A stretch of DNA of 64,000 nt from Sesamum alatum (taxonomy: Eukaryota; Streptophyta; Magnoliopsida; Lamiales; Pedaliaceae): assembly GCA_034509735.1 (NCBI GenBank), contig JACGWO010000011.1:23606979-23670978 (forward strand), read 5' to 3'. This document shows, piece after piece, positions 45,301 through 57,038 of the stretch. The notes beneath the pieces were generated by a model that did not search any database, was not told where the DNA came from, and saw only the letters and a program-made list of their open reading frames with translations. Made by a program: the position numbers and the translations under genes. Each line of letters starts with the position of its first letter. The stretch's first letter is position 1.

Positions 45301-47160
45301 TATATATATATGCCAAACAAATTAATATTCCCTACATTCCCCTGCCCCTCCAGATAAGTACAATAATCATATATATATATATATATTTATACATATATAT
45401 AAGTTGATCATATTCAAATCGTGAATAACTAACAATATTGTGCTCTATAAAGGTAATTATGGTTTCTTCAATGTCTTAATTAGTTAAGGTATAATAATTA
45501 TGCGTGCATGCAGTCAATATAATCATGTTGAAACATCGATATTCTGCCCAATTGACTTATTACTTATTTATTTAGTTACCCTTCTAAGGATACTTTAGTA
45601 AAAAAAAGATTTATTTAACTTGTAAATCGATGGTAAATATTGATTTTTATTTATTTATTTTTTTGGTTAATATCAATATATTTGGTGAATTTTGGCTAAC
45701 GAATTGACCTATTTATTAAATGGAAGCAAACCTCAGGGTGCTAGATTTAATTTTTCAAAACTATAACAAATCTACGTGTAATTATATCAAACTTCGGGAG
45801 ATGATAGTATAATTATCCCTTTAATTTATGTACGATGATGATGTAGTTAGGTATAACTAATCAACTAATTAAATTCAATAAGTACAGTGATGATCTACAC
45901 CATGCGACGAACGGATATATAGATGCTTCAGGTTTAGGCACTAACAGATTCTCTTCTACTATATAGGTAGCGTGATTCTTAAAACAAACAGGGTTATTAT
46001 ATATATCTGAAAAACGACCAGCCTATTCCCTTTTTCTTGGACCAATGAACTGAAAGAAGTTATTGGCGAGGGTGTTTCCAAAAACTTTTTGCTTTATGAA
46101 AAGTACTGAATTGTCAGGTGAAATTATAATTTTAGTCCCTATTCTTTGAGTTCAATATTTTTAATTTTGTACTTTATGAAATTTTTAAAATTGTCCTAAA
46201 ATTAAAAAAATTAGACATATTTAATCTCATAAATCTCATAAAGCAAAAGACAAAATATATAGTATTTTTTTAATTTTGGAACCATTTTAAGAATTTTATA
46301 AAATATATGATTAAATATATTGGACTTGTTATTATATGAGACTAAAAGTGTATTTTTACCAAATTGTAAAACAAAAAAAGTGAATAAGTAATTAAAATAT
46401 AAAAAGTAAGAGTATTTGAAAATAACAATTATAAGTAAAAATTAGTTGATATTGAAGTGTTCGGTAAAAATTTTGTGTATTATCAATTTATTTGTGCTAA
46501 AATTATCAAAATACCCTTAAAATACACACATATATGTATACTTATATATATATTATATAAAAGGTGGCATAGATTTCAGCAATTATTGAGATAAGTGTAT
46601 CTTCGAAATATATAAAAAATAGTCGGGACCAAAAAGGGTCATAAGAAAATCCAATTTATTTATAAAAATATCTTAAACTACAATAAACACATTCTCACCA
46701 ACCTACACGTTTCAGCTTATTTTAACTTGAGAAAAACATACGCGCAAGTATTTTCAAAAACTTTTATTCAGTCTAAGCTATATATAATTGAAAAAATTTA
46801 ATTTAAGTGTTTGGAAACACCTTCATTGTGGGTGCTTGTGGAAGTTTTGAATCAAACTGCTCTGTAAGTCTCTAAATTTTTTAGAGATTATCTCTTTTCA
46901 ATTGCATGAAACTCTTGAGGTGACCTACCTTTATCATGCATTAAAAGTATGGTTATAATATTCATATAATGATGATTTATCAAGTTTTATGTCCATGAGT
47001 TGTATATAGTTATGTGATAAGAATTAAGCATATTTAGTGTGAAGAGTGTAACTATTTTAGTTATAATGATATAATTAATCTATCACTAAGTTGGGAAACC
47101 TAAAGGTTTACTTGATGGAAGAAAACAATAAAGACAAAATAATATGGGAGCTCCGTAACC
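45301..47160. other. AT-rich intergenic or LTR sequence, no gene recognised
   Basis: No coding similarity. The 5' LTR of the gypsy element at 47.3 kb should lie here, but no LTR pair to 52085-54170 is obvious. A stretch at 46118-46370 (TTATAATTTTAGTCCCTATT ... GAGACTAAAAGTGTATTT) is inverted at its ends and may be a small element. Confidence 0.35.
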
Positions 47161-47197
<37 letters not shown>

Positions 47198-47198
47198 A

Positions 47199-47230
<32 letters not shown>
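47161..47230. repeat. Compound (TA)n(TG)n(GA)n microsatellite
   Basis: TA, then TGTG, then GAGA units in succession. Confidence 0.9.
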
Positions 47231-47233
<3 letters not shown>

Positions 47234-47305
47234 GAAAGAATTCATCATATAGAATATAAGCATAAGGATTTCGTAGGTCAGAAGACATTCATGAAAGATG
47301 AGTGA

Positions 47306-48080
47306 ATGACAAGCTTGTGGTATGAAAGATTCTCTAACTCAAGAGTTGTCGAGCAACAATCAAACTTGGACAAGCATGGTTGGTGCTCTAGCGGCAGGGT
47401 TACTACCAGAGTATACAAAGATCCTCCAGATGGCCTTTCAGGCCCAAGCGCAAGCTCAAGCACAGTTTCTTGCACAGGCACATGTGATAGCCCAAGTGTC
47501 AGCACAGGTAGTTCATACGATTGGCCTTAATTATGATAGAAATGGAAATATGGGAGCTATAGAATTTGAGGGTACCTTAGACCCAGAGGTTGCCGATAAC
47601 GGTGCAAAAAGACTGAAGATATGATGAACTTGGTGACCTATACCCAAGAAATCGACTTAAGTATGTTGTTTCCTTATTCACGGGTAATGTACTGAATTGG
47701 TGGACGTCGGTAAAGAAGACATATGAGCCAAGATAGATAACTTAGGCCGAATTTCAAAAGGAGTTCGATGATAAATACAAACCCAAGATCAACCGAGACA
47801 AGAAAATGATGGAGTTTCTGAACTTAGCACAAGGAGATGATCAGACAGTGGCAGAGTATGAGTTTCATTTTGTTGCATTAGCCAAGCATGCACCAGAAGC
47901 AGCAATGACATAAGAGGATAAATGTTACCGATTTGAACAGGGTTTACGATCGGAAATCAAAAAGGGCCTTGCAGTCAGAATTATGAATTTGAAAATCCTT
48001 GTTGAGTCAGCCATTCGGATGGAAGAAACAGTAACGGAAGATAAAAATAATGGAGGAGAGAAAAGAAAGTTAACATAGAC
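47306..48080 (+). pseudogene. Gypsy (Del/Tekay-type) gag, fragmented
   Basis: Open from MKDSLTQELSSNNQTW to IEFEGTLDPEVADNGAKRLK, the usual start of this Gag class. It continues across stops and shifts with VLNWWTSVKKTYEP, AEFQKEFDDKYKPKINRDKK, MEFLNLAQGDDQTVAEYEF and GLRSEIKKGLAVRIM. The QAQAQAQ stretch (47440-47500) is a local repeat. Confidence 0.8.
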
Positions 48081-48234
48081 AGCAGGGGAGTCCAGTATGT
48101 TCACCAAGACGGGCACAGGCCGTTCATTTTCAGCAGGAATTGGTGCTAGTCCCATTTTTTGAGGCAGTAGTGGATCGAGGTTTAGTGGATCAGCGGTCTA
48201 TTATAAAGTTTTAACATAACGCAGTTCATCTAGT

Positions 48235-48657
48235 TTGCCCTCTATTGGATCAGGTAGGGGAGCTGTACAGAGTTATGGCAGGGGGTTAGCCTTCATATCA
48301 AGTTGTTCTACTTCTGGGAGACGACATCTAGGAACGTGTTGGGGACTCGGAGCTATACCTAAGATCTGCTATAATTGTGGAGGTAGAGGACACGTGTCTA
48401 GAGATTGTCCCAATCAGACTACCGATATTGCAGGTATGAGTGGAGGTGCAACTAATGGGATGCAGAGTCAAAACAGTGTAGGGAGAAGTGCTCAAGAGTT
48501 GAAAGAGGCAGAGGCAGAGGCAGAGGTAGGGGCAGAGGCAGAGGTAGGGGCAGAGGCACAGATACTAGAGATGGTAGCCATACTATTGGTTGGAGTACAA
48601 GGGGTCAGGGAGCACAATCAACTCAAGGACAGGCCCAAGCAAGAATATATAACATGA
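48235..48657 (+). pseudogene. Gypsy Gag CCHC zinc knuckle and repeat-rich linker
   Basis: CYNCGGRGHVSRDC is an intact CX2CX4HX4C nucleic-acid-binding knuckle. After it comes a GAGGCAGAGGTAGGGGCAGA repeat (48500-48560) that reads EAEAEVGAEAEVGAEA in this frame and (R/G)GRG in another, probably the RG-rich linker shifted by a frameshift. Confidence 0.75.
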
Positions 48658-48900
48658 CTAGGGAGGAAGCTCCAGCCTCGAATGACGTGATTTTAGGTAC
48701 GATCTTATTATTTGATGTTAAGGTATATGTTTTGATTAATTCTAGCTCTATACAATCATGCATATCTTTAGAACTTGCATTTAAAGTACTGGGTGAGAAT
48801 AGCCTGTTAGGATACAATTTGATAGGCCATTTGACAAGGTGTGATAGTGAAAATTGTTAAGAAGTAGAGTTTAGTGAGGATTGGAGATGTAAATTTACCT
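48654..48900 (+). pseudogene. Gypsy protease, active site lost
   Basis: ILLFDVKVYVLINSSSIQSC corresponds to the protease entry where a LIDSGSTHSF-like motif is expected. The catalytic Asp is replaced by Asn. Ends in GHLTRCDSENC and a stop. Confidence 0.7.
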
Positions 48901-49129
48901 GTTGATCTAGTAGTGATGGACCTGAAAGAGTTTGGCGTAGTAGGATGGATTGGTCAGCACAACATAAAGCAGTGGTTGATTGTTATAAGAAAGAACTAGT
49001 GATTGATCTTCCGGCAAGCTAAAAGTAGTATTTGTGGGGGATCGACAAGTAGTGCCAGTCAATATCAACTATAGAGACAAGACGATTGATGTTAAAAGGA
49101 CGTGAGGCATATCTAGCCCATGTGATAGA

Positions 49130-50110
49130 TACTGAGAAGATCAGCCCCACGTTAGGGGAGATCCCTGTAGTAAGAGACTTTCCTTAAGTGTTTCCAGACT
49201 ACCTACTAGGTTTGCCACCACATAAGGAAGTGGACTTTACTATAGAAACTCTACCTGGAGTTGCCCCAATTTCTATTGCATCGTATAGAATGACTCTATT
49301 GGAATTACAAGAGCTAAAAAGCAAATAGAAGAATTGTTGGAAAAAGGATTTATCAGATCGAGTACCTTGCTTTGGGGAGCACCAGTGCTATTTGTGAAAA
49401 AGAAGGATGGTAGTATGAGGTTGTGCATCGATTATTGCCAATCGAATAGGGTGACAATAAAGAACAAATATCCGTTACCGAGAACTGATGACATATTAGA
49501 CCAGTTAAAGGGGGGCTACTACATTTTCAAAGATTGATTGAGGTTTGGGTATTGACGGTTGAGGATAGTAGAGAAAGAGATACCAAAAACTGCTTTTCTT
49601 AATCGTTATGGTAACTATAGGTTTCTGGTGATGCCATTTGGGTTAACAAATGCACCAACAGTGTTCATGGTATTGATGAATCGTACCTTTCAAGAGTATT
49701 TGCATCAGTTTATGATCGTTTTTATAGATGATATTTTGTTGTGCTCGAAGGACAGGGAGGAGCATGAGCAACATTTGATAACAGTGTTGCATATTTTGAA
49801 GGAGAAGAAGTTGTATGCTAAGTTAAGCAAGTGTGAATTTTTGGGTAAACCAGGTGGTTTTCTTAGGGCATGTGATATCTGGTGATGCGTTTATGCCTAA
49901 TCCTGCAAAAGTAAAGCTATTATGGAATGGAGAGTACCGAAAAATACAATTGAAGCTCGAAGTTTCTTGGGATTAGTTGGGTATTACAGGAGATTTGTTG
50001 AGGGCTTCTCCATAATTTCTGGTCCTTTGACTAAATTGTTAAGGAAATGGGTAGCATTTCACTTGAATGAACAATGTCAACAAAGTTTTGATGAACTAAG
50101 AAAAGGTTGA
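49130..50110 (+). pseudogene. Gypsy reverse transcriptase, fragmented
   Basis: [40 protein letters not shown], then a stop at about 49535 in the KIDLRSGY region, [20 protein letters not shown] and [15 protein letters not shown] with the catalytic Asp pair. A frameshift near 49880 leads into [20 protein letters not shown], the RT-to-RNase H connection. Several frames are needed, so it is dead. Confidence 0.85.
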
Positions 50111-50560
50111 CATCGACTTTGATTTTAGTTTTACCATCTTATAACGGTGGATATGTGGTGTATACAAATGCATCCAAATAGGCTCTCCGGTGTGTACTGA
50201 TGCAAAACGGGAAGGTAATTACTTATACATCTCGCCAGGTGAGGACTCATGAGTTAAATTATCCCAAGCATGATTTGGAGTCAGCAACAATTATGCATGC
50301 ATTGAAGATTTGGAGACATTATCTATATGGAGAAAGATTTCAGAACTTCACCGACCATAAGACTTGAAATATATTTTGATGCAAAAAGAGTTGAATTTGA
50401 GACAAAGAATGTGGATAGAACTGCTAAAAGATTATGATCGACTATTGATTAACATCCAGGGAAGAAAAATGTGGTAGTGGATGTATTAAGTAGAAAGAGT
50501 TCAAGTACCTTAACAAGTTTGGGAAAGTCACAATCTGACATTTCTATAAGAAATGAGATC
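50111..50560 (+). pseudogene. Gypsy RNase H, badly broken
   Basis: Legible words across frames: [47 protein letters not shown] and [12 protein letters not shown] ... [13 protein letters not shown], the standard order. Stops are frequent. Confidence 0.7.
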
Positions 50561-50699
50561 TATGAATAACATTGGAGGTTGATCAGGTAGCAGGTTTCTC
50601 GGAAACCTTGCAGCTTAAGCCGGACCTTGTGGATTAAATTAGAGAAGCACAGACTCGAGATCTTGTCTTGCTACGGATGTTGAAAAGAATGAAACAGGG

Positions 50700-51800
50700 T
50701 AAGAGACCTAATTTTTCAGGACTGATGGAGTGATAGTGAATAGAGGACGAGTTTGTGCGCTTGACATAGATGGGTTACAGGAGGAGATTATGCGGGAAGT
50801 TCACAATGCACCAGATGCAATGAATCCTAGTACTGTAAAGATGTATCGACACTTAGGACCATACTGTTTGTGGCCGATAAGGATGTGGCAAAATTTGAGG
50901 CTAGATATATGATGTGTCAGTAAGTAAAAGCAGAACATCAGGCGCCAACAAGCAAACTTCAACCTTTATCATACCAGAATTGAAGTGGAAAAAAATCACT
51001 ATGGATTTTGTTATAGGGTTGTCAGGTACGATCAGAAAGTATGACGTTATTTTGGTAATTGTGAATAGATTGGCGAAATCAGCTTATTTCTTGCCTATAC
51101 GGCAGGGTCATTCTCTGGATGAGTTAGCTGAATTGTACGTTTCCAAAATTGTAAGACTGCATGGTGTACCTAAATCTATTGGGTCTAGTAGGGACCCTGG
51201 ATTCACCTCACATTTTTTGGAAAGCTTACAAAGGGCGTTAGGCACAAAATAGCATTCAGTTATCATTTCATCCTCAAACAGACAGACAGTTGAAAAGAAT
51301 AATTGAGACCCTAGAAGATATGATGAGGGCTTGTACAATGGAGTTTTAGGGCAATTGGGATAATCATTTACCTTTGATGGAATTTGCATATAACAACAGT
51401 TTTCATTCTATCATCGGTACGGCCCCATGTGAAACTTTATATGGAAGGAAATATTGAAGTCCCAGTGCGTTGGGATATTAAGGCATTACGACAACTAGAA
51501 GGTCCTGAATTAGTACAACAGATGATGGAAAAGATATAAACAGTTAAAAAGTGTTTGAAAGAAGCCCAAGATCGCCAGAAAAGTTATGTTGATATACACT
51601 GAAGGGAGCTGGAACATGAAATTGGTGAAGTTTTTCTGAAGGTATCTCTATGACAAGGAATCTTGAGTTTGCTAAGCAGGGGAAGTTGAGTCCAAGATAC
51701 ATTGGGTTGTATGACATCATTGAAATAATCGGGTAACTAGCGTATCAACTAGCACTCCAAAAGAATTATCACAGATACATGACGTGTTCCATGTTTCGAT
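50700..51800 (+). pseudogene. Gypsy integrase, broken
   Basis: GRVCALDIDGLQEEIMREVH, then KWKKITMDFVIGLSGTIRKY (first catalytic Asp), LAKSAYFLPIRQGHSLDELA and LHGVPKSIGSSRDPGFTSHF, where the second Asp of the usual SDRDP is lost (SSRDP). [34 protein letters not shown] and LSPRYIGLYDIIE-like C-terminal words follow across frames to about 51800. Confidence 0.8.
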
Positions 51801-52084
51801 GCTATGACGGTACCAATCTGTTCCTAGCCATGTTGTCTATGAACCAAAGATAGAAATTTCTGAGGAATTGACGTATGTGGAAGAACCAACAGAAAATTTG
51901 GACAGAAATGTAAGGAAATTATTAAATAAGGAGATACCAATGGTAAAAGTGAAATGGAGTAAATATTCTCCAAGAGAGGCCACTTGGGAGGTTGAGGAGC
52001 ATATGAGGGAAACCTAACCCTATTTATTCCCTGAAACAAGTAAGTTAGTTAAATTTCGAGGATGAAATTTTATTATGGGAGAAC
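51800..52084 (+). mobile_element. Gypsy element 3' end: last pol codons and polypurine tract
   Basis: KILSVKWSKYSPREATWEVE-like words (VKVKWSKYSPREATWEVEEH) give a chromo-like tail. Then AAATTTCGAGGATGAAATTT, the usual end of this group, and TATGGGAGAAC as the polypurine tract. Confidence 0.7.
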
Positions 52085-52943
52085 TGTGGCGTCCACAGAA
52101 TTTTATACATAATTCATAAACTAATTAGTAATTATTAAGGACATAGAATTTAATTATAAGTTATAGGTTAAAATTATAATATTAAAATTTGAAAGGACTA
52201 AACTAGAGCTTTAAAAAAGTATTTGTGGTCAAATTATATATATATTGAAGTTGGGGACTAAATTGTAATTTTAATAAAATTACTTTGAGAAAAAAGGAAA
52301 AAAATGAAGATATATATTACGGGCCGCAGCATGTCGCTGCCTATATTTTTTAACCACACATTGTGAAGTCCTTGGTAATTGCATCCAACTAACCTTGCTA
52401 AGTAAAATAGATGTCGTCTATTCTTAAAACAAGCTAACATACATTCCCACATACAAAAGATGTTGGCTTGCAATTGTTTCTGAACTCGAAAACAAGTAAA
52501 CAAATTTTATTACAAATTATCGATTTAGTTTATATAATTACATTACTTGATTAGTGCATTTATTTAATATGATTTATATTATATAAATTGGTGAGCGGGT
52601 ATAAATATTTAATTGAAATGGGGTTATTATTTTCAATAATCAAAATTATTTAATCTATTAGATTTAGCCGTTGTTACAATGAATTTACTCAAATTAATTG
52701 GGTTTATTAATAAATACTAAATTTTACCTACTTGTGCTTAATTAATTATTATAATAGTGAAGAATTGACAGATTTTAATAGGAATGTTAGATTATGTTTA
52801 AGAAATATTAGTATTATATTTGAGAAATGAAATAAAAGGAATATGGCATTTTCATAATAATTTACTTTAGTGATGTTATGGAGAACAGTAGTTATAAAAA
52901 TATGAAAGGTTTGATAAAATAAACTCTTATGAGTTAATAGATA

Positions 52944-52979
<36 letters not shown>

Positions 52980-54170
52980 GAAGGCCTAGAATGTCTAGTT
53001 GTTTGGAAGAAAGTGAAACGAAGATTATCAATATAAATGATATAATTAAAGATTGATGAAAAATGTACAAATATTATTTAATATTTTACCTAGAGTTTAT
53101 GATATTTTTTATATATTAATTATACATATAATATCCTATTATAGGATGCGAAGATAAAGTAGAGGACTGAGTAGTTCCTCCTATTAACATGATTTTTTGA
53201 GTTTGAGGTAAGTATAGTTAATTGAATTATATATATATGTTGTTGGTATACATGATTGTTAATGACTGAGTCTTTGTCTCGATTATATCGTTACTTTATG
53301 AAATTGTTATTATGTTTATATGTGGTTATGATGTACGCAAGTTAGATGGATAATTGTGTGATACTATATTTGATTGTTGAATGAAATTGAACAATGAAGT
53401 TACTCATGGGGATTTTATTGTTGAACGAAAACAAATCATGAGATTATTGATGAGAATATTGTAAATTGAGATAAGAGATGGCTTACTAACTGGAAGGCAT
53501 ACTGCAATGATTTATGATGATATAGTTAATGATGAGTTGTGTGATGTCATTGATCAGTAGAGATGATGTGACATATCATACGAGTTGTGTGTTGTGTAAT
53601 ATGATTGATGATGGGATATCATAAGAGTTGTGTGTTGTGTGCTATCAATGATGATGGGGTATCATACGAGTTGTGTGTTGTGTGGTATAGAGAAAAAAAA
53701 AAAGATATTATCTTTGAGGTGATGATAATCGGAAAAGACCATTAAGTGATGCACTCCAGCATGGGTAAGTAGGACCCTAAGAAAATAAACGATAAAGTCG
53801 AGTATTATGTTGTAGTTTGATATATGACTTTTGGTATGTGTTGTTTCTTATATTTGTTGTGATTGCATGGTAAATACATGTTGGTTGGTGCCATTGCATG
53901 ATATTTATTTTATTGTGTATGTGTGTATATATACTTATTGAGCATGCAACTCATCCCTTGCTAATATTTTTCAGAAGATAGGTCACTGTGACTAGCCATG
54001 TTGCATTTTGGGTCGTGTCGTTAATCTTAGTAGGTGGGTCAGCCGTGACATGTGAAACCGAGAGTTTTGGCTATATCATCGTTAAACATCTAGTCTTTTG
54101 TCGGGTTTGTATTTCAGACTTTGTGACAGCTTGAAACTTTTCTCTTCCTGGAGTTATGTACATGAGTATA
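52085..54170 (+). mobile_element. Probable 3' LTR of the gypsy element
   Basis: Starts TGTGGCGTCCACAG straight after the polypurine tract. The part near 53940-54010 (CATGCAACTCATCCCTTGC, TTTTTCAGAAGATAGGTCACTG) resembles Del/Tekay LTR ends. The exact end is not seen. Contains a (TA)n run at about 52945 and a short tandem repeat near 53580-53690. No gene. Confidence 0.5.
53575..53695. repeat. Short tandem repeat, about 43 bp x 3
   Basis: GAGTTGTGTGTTGTGT occurs three times at about 53582, 53625 and 53668, with GATGATGGG(A/G)TATCATA between copies. Confidence 0.7.
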
Positions 54171-54405
54171 TCTGCTGCATAATAAATATAAATTTTTGAC
54201 GATATTTATCGTTATTTAAGGCATATTTGTTATAATGATAAAAAATAGGATTTGTTTTTTTTCGTTTTAAATGAAAATCTCTTATAAGACAAGTTATAAT
54301 TAAGGAAATGGTATAATAATTAGTAGTAATAAAGTGTAGTACTGTAGAGAGTGCTACAACAACTTTTTCAATTGGAATGATCAAGTTCTTTTGACTTTAG
54401 GGTGT

Positions 54406-55090
54406 ATGGACCTTGAACCACCCATTCCTACGGCCTCAAGTACGCTGGTGGAAAAAGTTTCTTATGAGCAGTGGGAGCGGTCCAACCGTTTAAGTTTGAT
54501 ACGCATTAATAAGTATATCAGCAAAGGTATTTGAGGTCAATATGCCTAGAATGCACTGAGTAAAGGACTTCCCAAAAGCAATTGGAGACCAATGTGTGCT
54601 TTATGATAAGGCTTTGGCTAACACTCTAATGAAACGACTATCTGATATGAAATACAATATTTTTAGGAGTGTGCATGAACATATCATGCAGATGAGGGAC
54701 ATTGTAGCATAGTTGAAATCCTTAGAAGTTGACATTTTTGAGCCATTCCTTGTGCATCTCATACTTAATTCTCTTCCTAGAGAATATGGTCATTTCAGGA
54801 TCACTTATAACGCACAAAAGGAAAATTGTTCAGTCAATGAATTGTTGACTGTGTGTGTTCAAGTAGAAGAAAAATTGAAAAATGAGAATGTGGAAGTTGC
54901 AAATCTTATGACCAAAATAAGGGTAAAGGAAAGAAGGGCAAAGTTGGTCCTTACGAGAAGAAAGCAGGTAGTGTTTAAAATGGATCTTTTGCCAAGATCA
55001 TTTGTTTCTTCTGTAGGGAAATAGAATACAAAAAGAAATACTGCCCGAAGTATAAGAAATGGATGTTCCGTGCAGAAAGGCATGTCAACA
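54406..55090 (+). pseudogene. Copia gag fragment
   Basis: MDLEPPIPTASSTLVEKVSY, then EQWERSNRLSLIRINKYIS begin it. After stops comes the open part at 54713: DIFEPFLVHLILNSLPREYG and NELLTVCVQVEEKL. A frame change gives CFFCREIEYKKKYCPKYKKW, a CCHC knuckle with Tyr in place of His. No protease, integrase or RT follows. Confidence 0.8.
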
Positions 55091-55506
55091 TGCCCCTACC
55101 CACATACCCTAAGTGTAGTTCAAGATTTATGTTTTTCTTTTGGGTGTAATTCTTTTGTCATCTTGTTTTTATTTTTTAGTGATTAAAACTTATTTGCTTA
55201 ATGAATCTATGGTCCTCCCCCCCCTCATGTGAGAATTTGACATTTTGTTGTGTGGTTGTAAATGTAATGTACCCACTGTGTGGGGGTACTATAACACATT
55301 ATTTTTGTTGAATTTTTTGTTTATGTATTGTATTTGGCTTTTTTTTTTTTTTGGTCTTGTTTCGGACACTAATAGTAAGTCCATTATTGTGGGTTCTTTT
55401 TATCGGGGTGAATTTCGGAATGTGCTTTTAGCTAGATTCGCTGGTGGGAAGGTTCAAAAACTTGACTATGTAAATACAGCTCACATGAACAAACATAACT
55501 AGGACT
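55091..55506. other. Non-coding internal copia sequence or spacer
   Basis: T-rich stretch at 55338-55352, no coding similarity. Leads directly into an LTR start. Confidence 0.4.
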
Positions 55507-55733
55507 TGTTAGAATAGGTGACCATGTAGCCAATCTTGGCAGGCAAAATGTAACCTATGTCTAAACAATTTCAGAGATTTGATAAATTATTAATGAATAT
55601 AGAATTGAAATTCATTTGGCATTACTTTGTTTGTGTTCACTTTATCTGCATTACATATCTGTTCACTACGCAAACAAAGCCCTCGGACTGAAAACGTATT
55701 TCGGGGACTAGGACTACGCTTGGAGGTAGGTCC
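55507..55733 (+). mobile_element. 5' part of a TGTTAGAATA-type LTR
   Basis: Begins TGTTAGAATAGGTGACC like the LTRs at 19066 and 39361, and shares the TTTGTAACCTAT-like and CAAACAAAGCCC words. Broken off at about 55733 where gypsy coding sequence begins. Confidence 0.6.
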
Positions 55734-56340
55734 ATGAAATCAGTCCCGCCGAATCAGTCCGGAAATCTCCAGGTCAAGGAATCTCGAAAATGGGTACCTC
55801 GGCAATACCAGGCGCAAACTGTGGTAAAATCTCAAGTGTTTGCTGATTTTATTATTGAACTTGCAGGTGAACCAGAGGAAAAGGAGGTTGAGGCTTGGAT
55901 GTTTCATGTGGATGGCTAGCCAAATGTGAGCAACAGAGGAGCTGGAATATTATTGTAAGGATGCGATGGGGTTGACATCTAGATTGCGGCTAAGCTGGCC
56001 TTCCCAATCATAAATAACGAAGCAGAATATGAAGCCTTGTTGCGGGGGTTGAAAATGACATCAGAAATGGGGGTAAGGCATTTAGATGTTTATACTGACT
56101 CACAGTTAGTAGCCATGCAGATCGAAGGTGCTTACTAGACTAGGGAATGGTCGATGATACAATACTTAAATAGCGTTAAGGAGTCAATGCAGAAATTCGA
56201 CAAGTGCTCAATACAACAAATCCCTAGAGGGATAAATGAGAGATCTGATGCCTTATCAAAGTTTGGAGCCATGGTGGCAGGAGTTAAAAATAGAAAAATT
56301 ACAGTAATGGTTAAGGAGGTCGCGACCATAGACGAATGAG
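55734..56340 (+). pseudogene. Tat-type gypsy RNase H (second, plant/archaeal-like type)
   Basis: VVKSQVFADFIIELAGEPEE, then WMFHVDG, AAKLAFPIINNEAEYEALLR and RHLDVYTDSQLVAMQIEGAY, with QIPRGINERSDALSKFG at the end. The DG...NNEAEYEA...DSQL...N..AD-like order is that of the extra RNase H found in Tat/Ogre gypsy elements. Stops at 55919, about 55975 and 56140 break it. RT and upstream parts are missing. Confidence 0.75.
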
Positions 56341-57038
56341 AGGAAGTACATTGCGTACAAGAAGATAGGTTATGGAAATCAGAGATTATAGAATTTCTAA
56401 GGGATGGACCCTGTAGCATCAAAGAGGTTAAAGTTCAGAGCTAATAGGTTCACCTTGATCAATGGGGAGTTGTACAAAAGGTCACCTAAGGATCCACTAT
56501 TGAAGTGTTTAAATCCGGATCGAGCGAAGTATGTCGTGAGAGAGATCCATGAAGGCAATTGCAGAAATCACTCAGGAGGGAGGTCGTTAGCCTAGAAGAT
56601 GATAAGACAAGGGTATTTTTAGCCTACGCCAGTGAAGGATTTCATGGAATTTGCAAAAAAAGTTTGCAAGTTGCCAAAAATATGCGACCTTGACCTACAT
56701 GCCTGCCATGTCCATTCGACTAATGAGGGATAGACATCTTGGCATCTTTTCCCCCGGCAACCGCACAAAGCTTGTCATCGTCACGGTCGAATACTTTTCC
56801 CAATGGGTAGAAGCTGAAGTGTTGGCAAAGATCTCTAAAAAAGAGGTAATCAATTTTATTTGGAAAAATATATATACAGGTTTGGTATTCCTAGTGTGCT
56901 GATCTTGGACAACGGAACCCAATTCCAAGGAAAGGGGATCATGGCATGGTGCAAAAAAATTGAAAATACAAACAAAAATTTTCAACTATGGGTAACCCTC
57001 AAGAAAATGGCCAACCTGAGGTACCTAATCGAATTTTA
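56341..57038 (+). pseudogene. Tat-type gypsy integrase, N-terminal and core part
   Basis: RANRFTLINGELYKRSPKDP and LLKCLNPDRAKYVVREIHEG lead, then the zinc region is disordered. The core shows TKLVIVTVEYFSQWVEAEVL and EVINFIWKNI; a frameshift precedes VLILDNGTQFQG (second catalytic Asp), and NPQENGQPEVPNRIL ends at the element inserted at 57039. The same frame resumes at 58343. Confidence 0.8.

Noticed and set aside
47440..47500. QAQAQA repeat as a separate protein feature
   Set aside because: It is a short local repeat inside the gypsy gag fragment.
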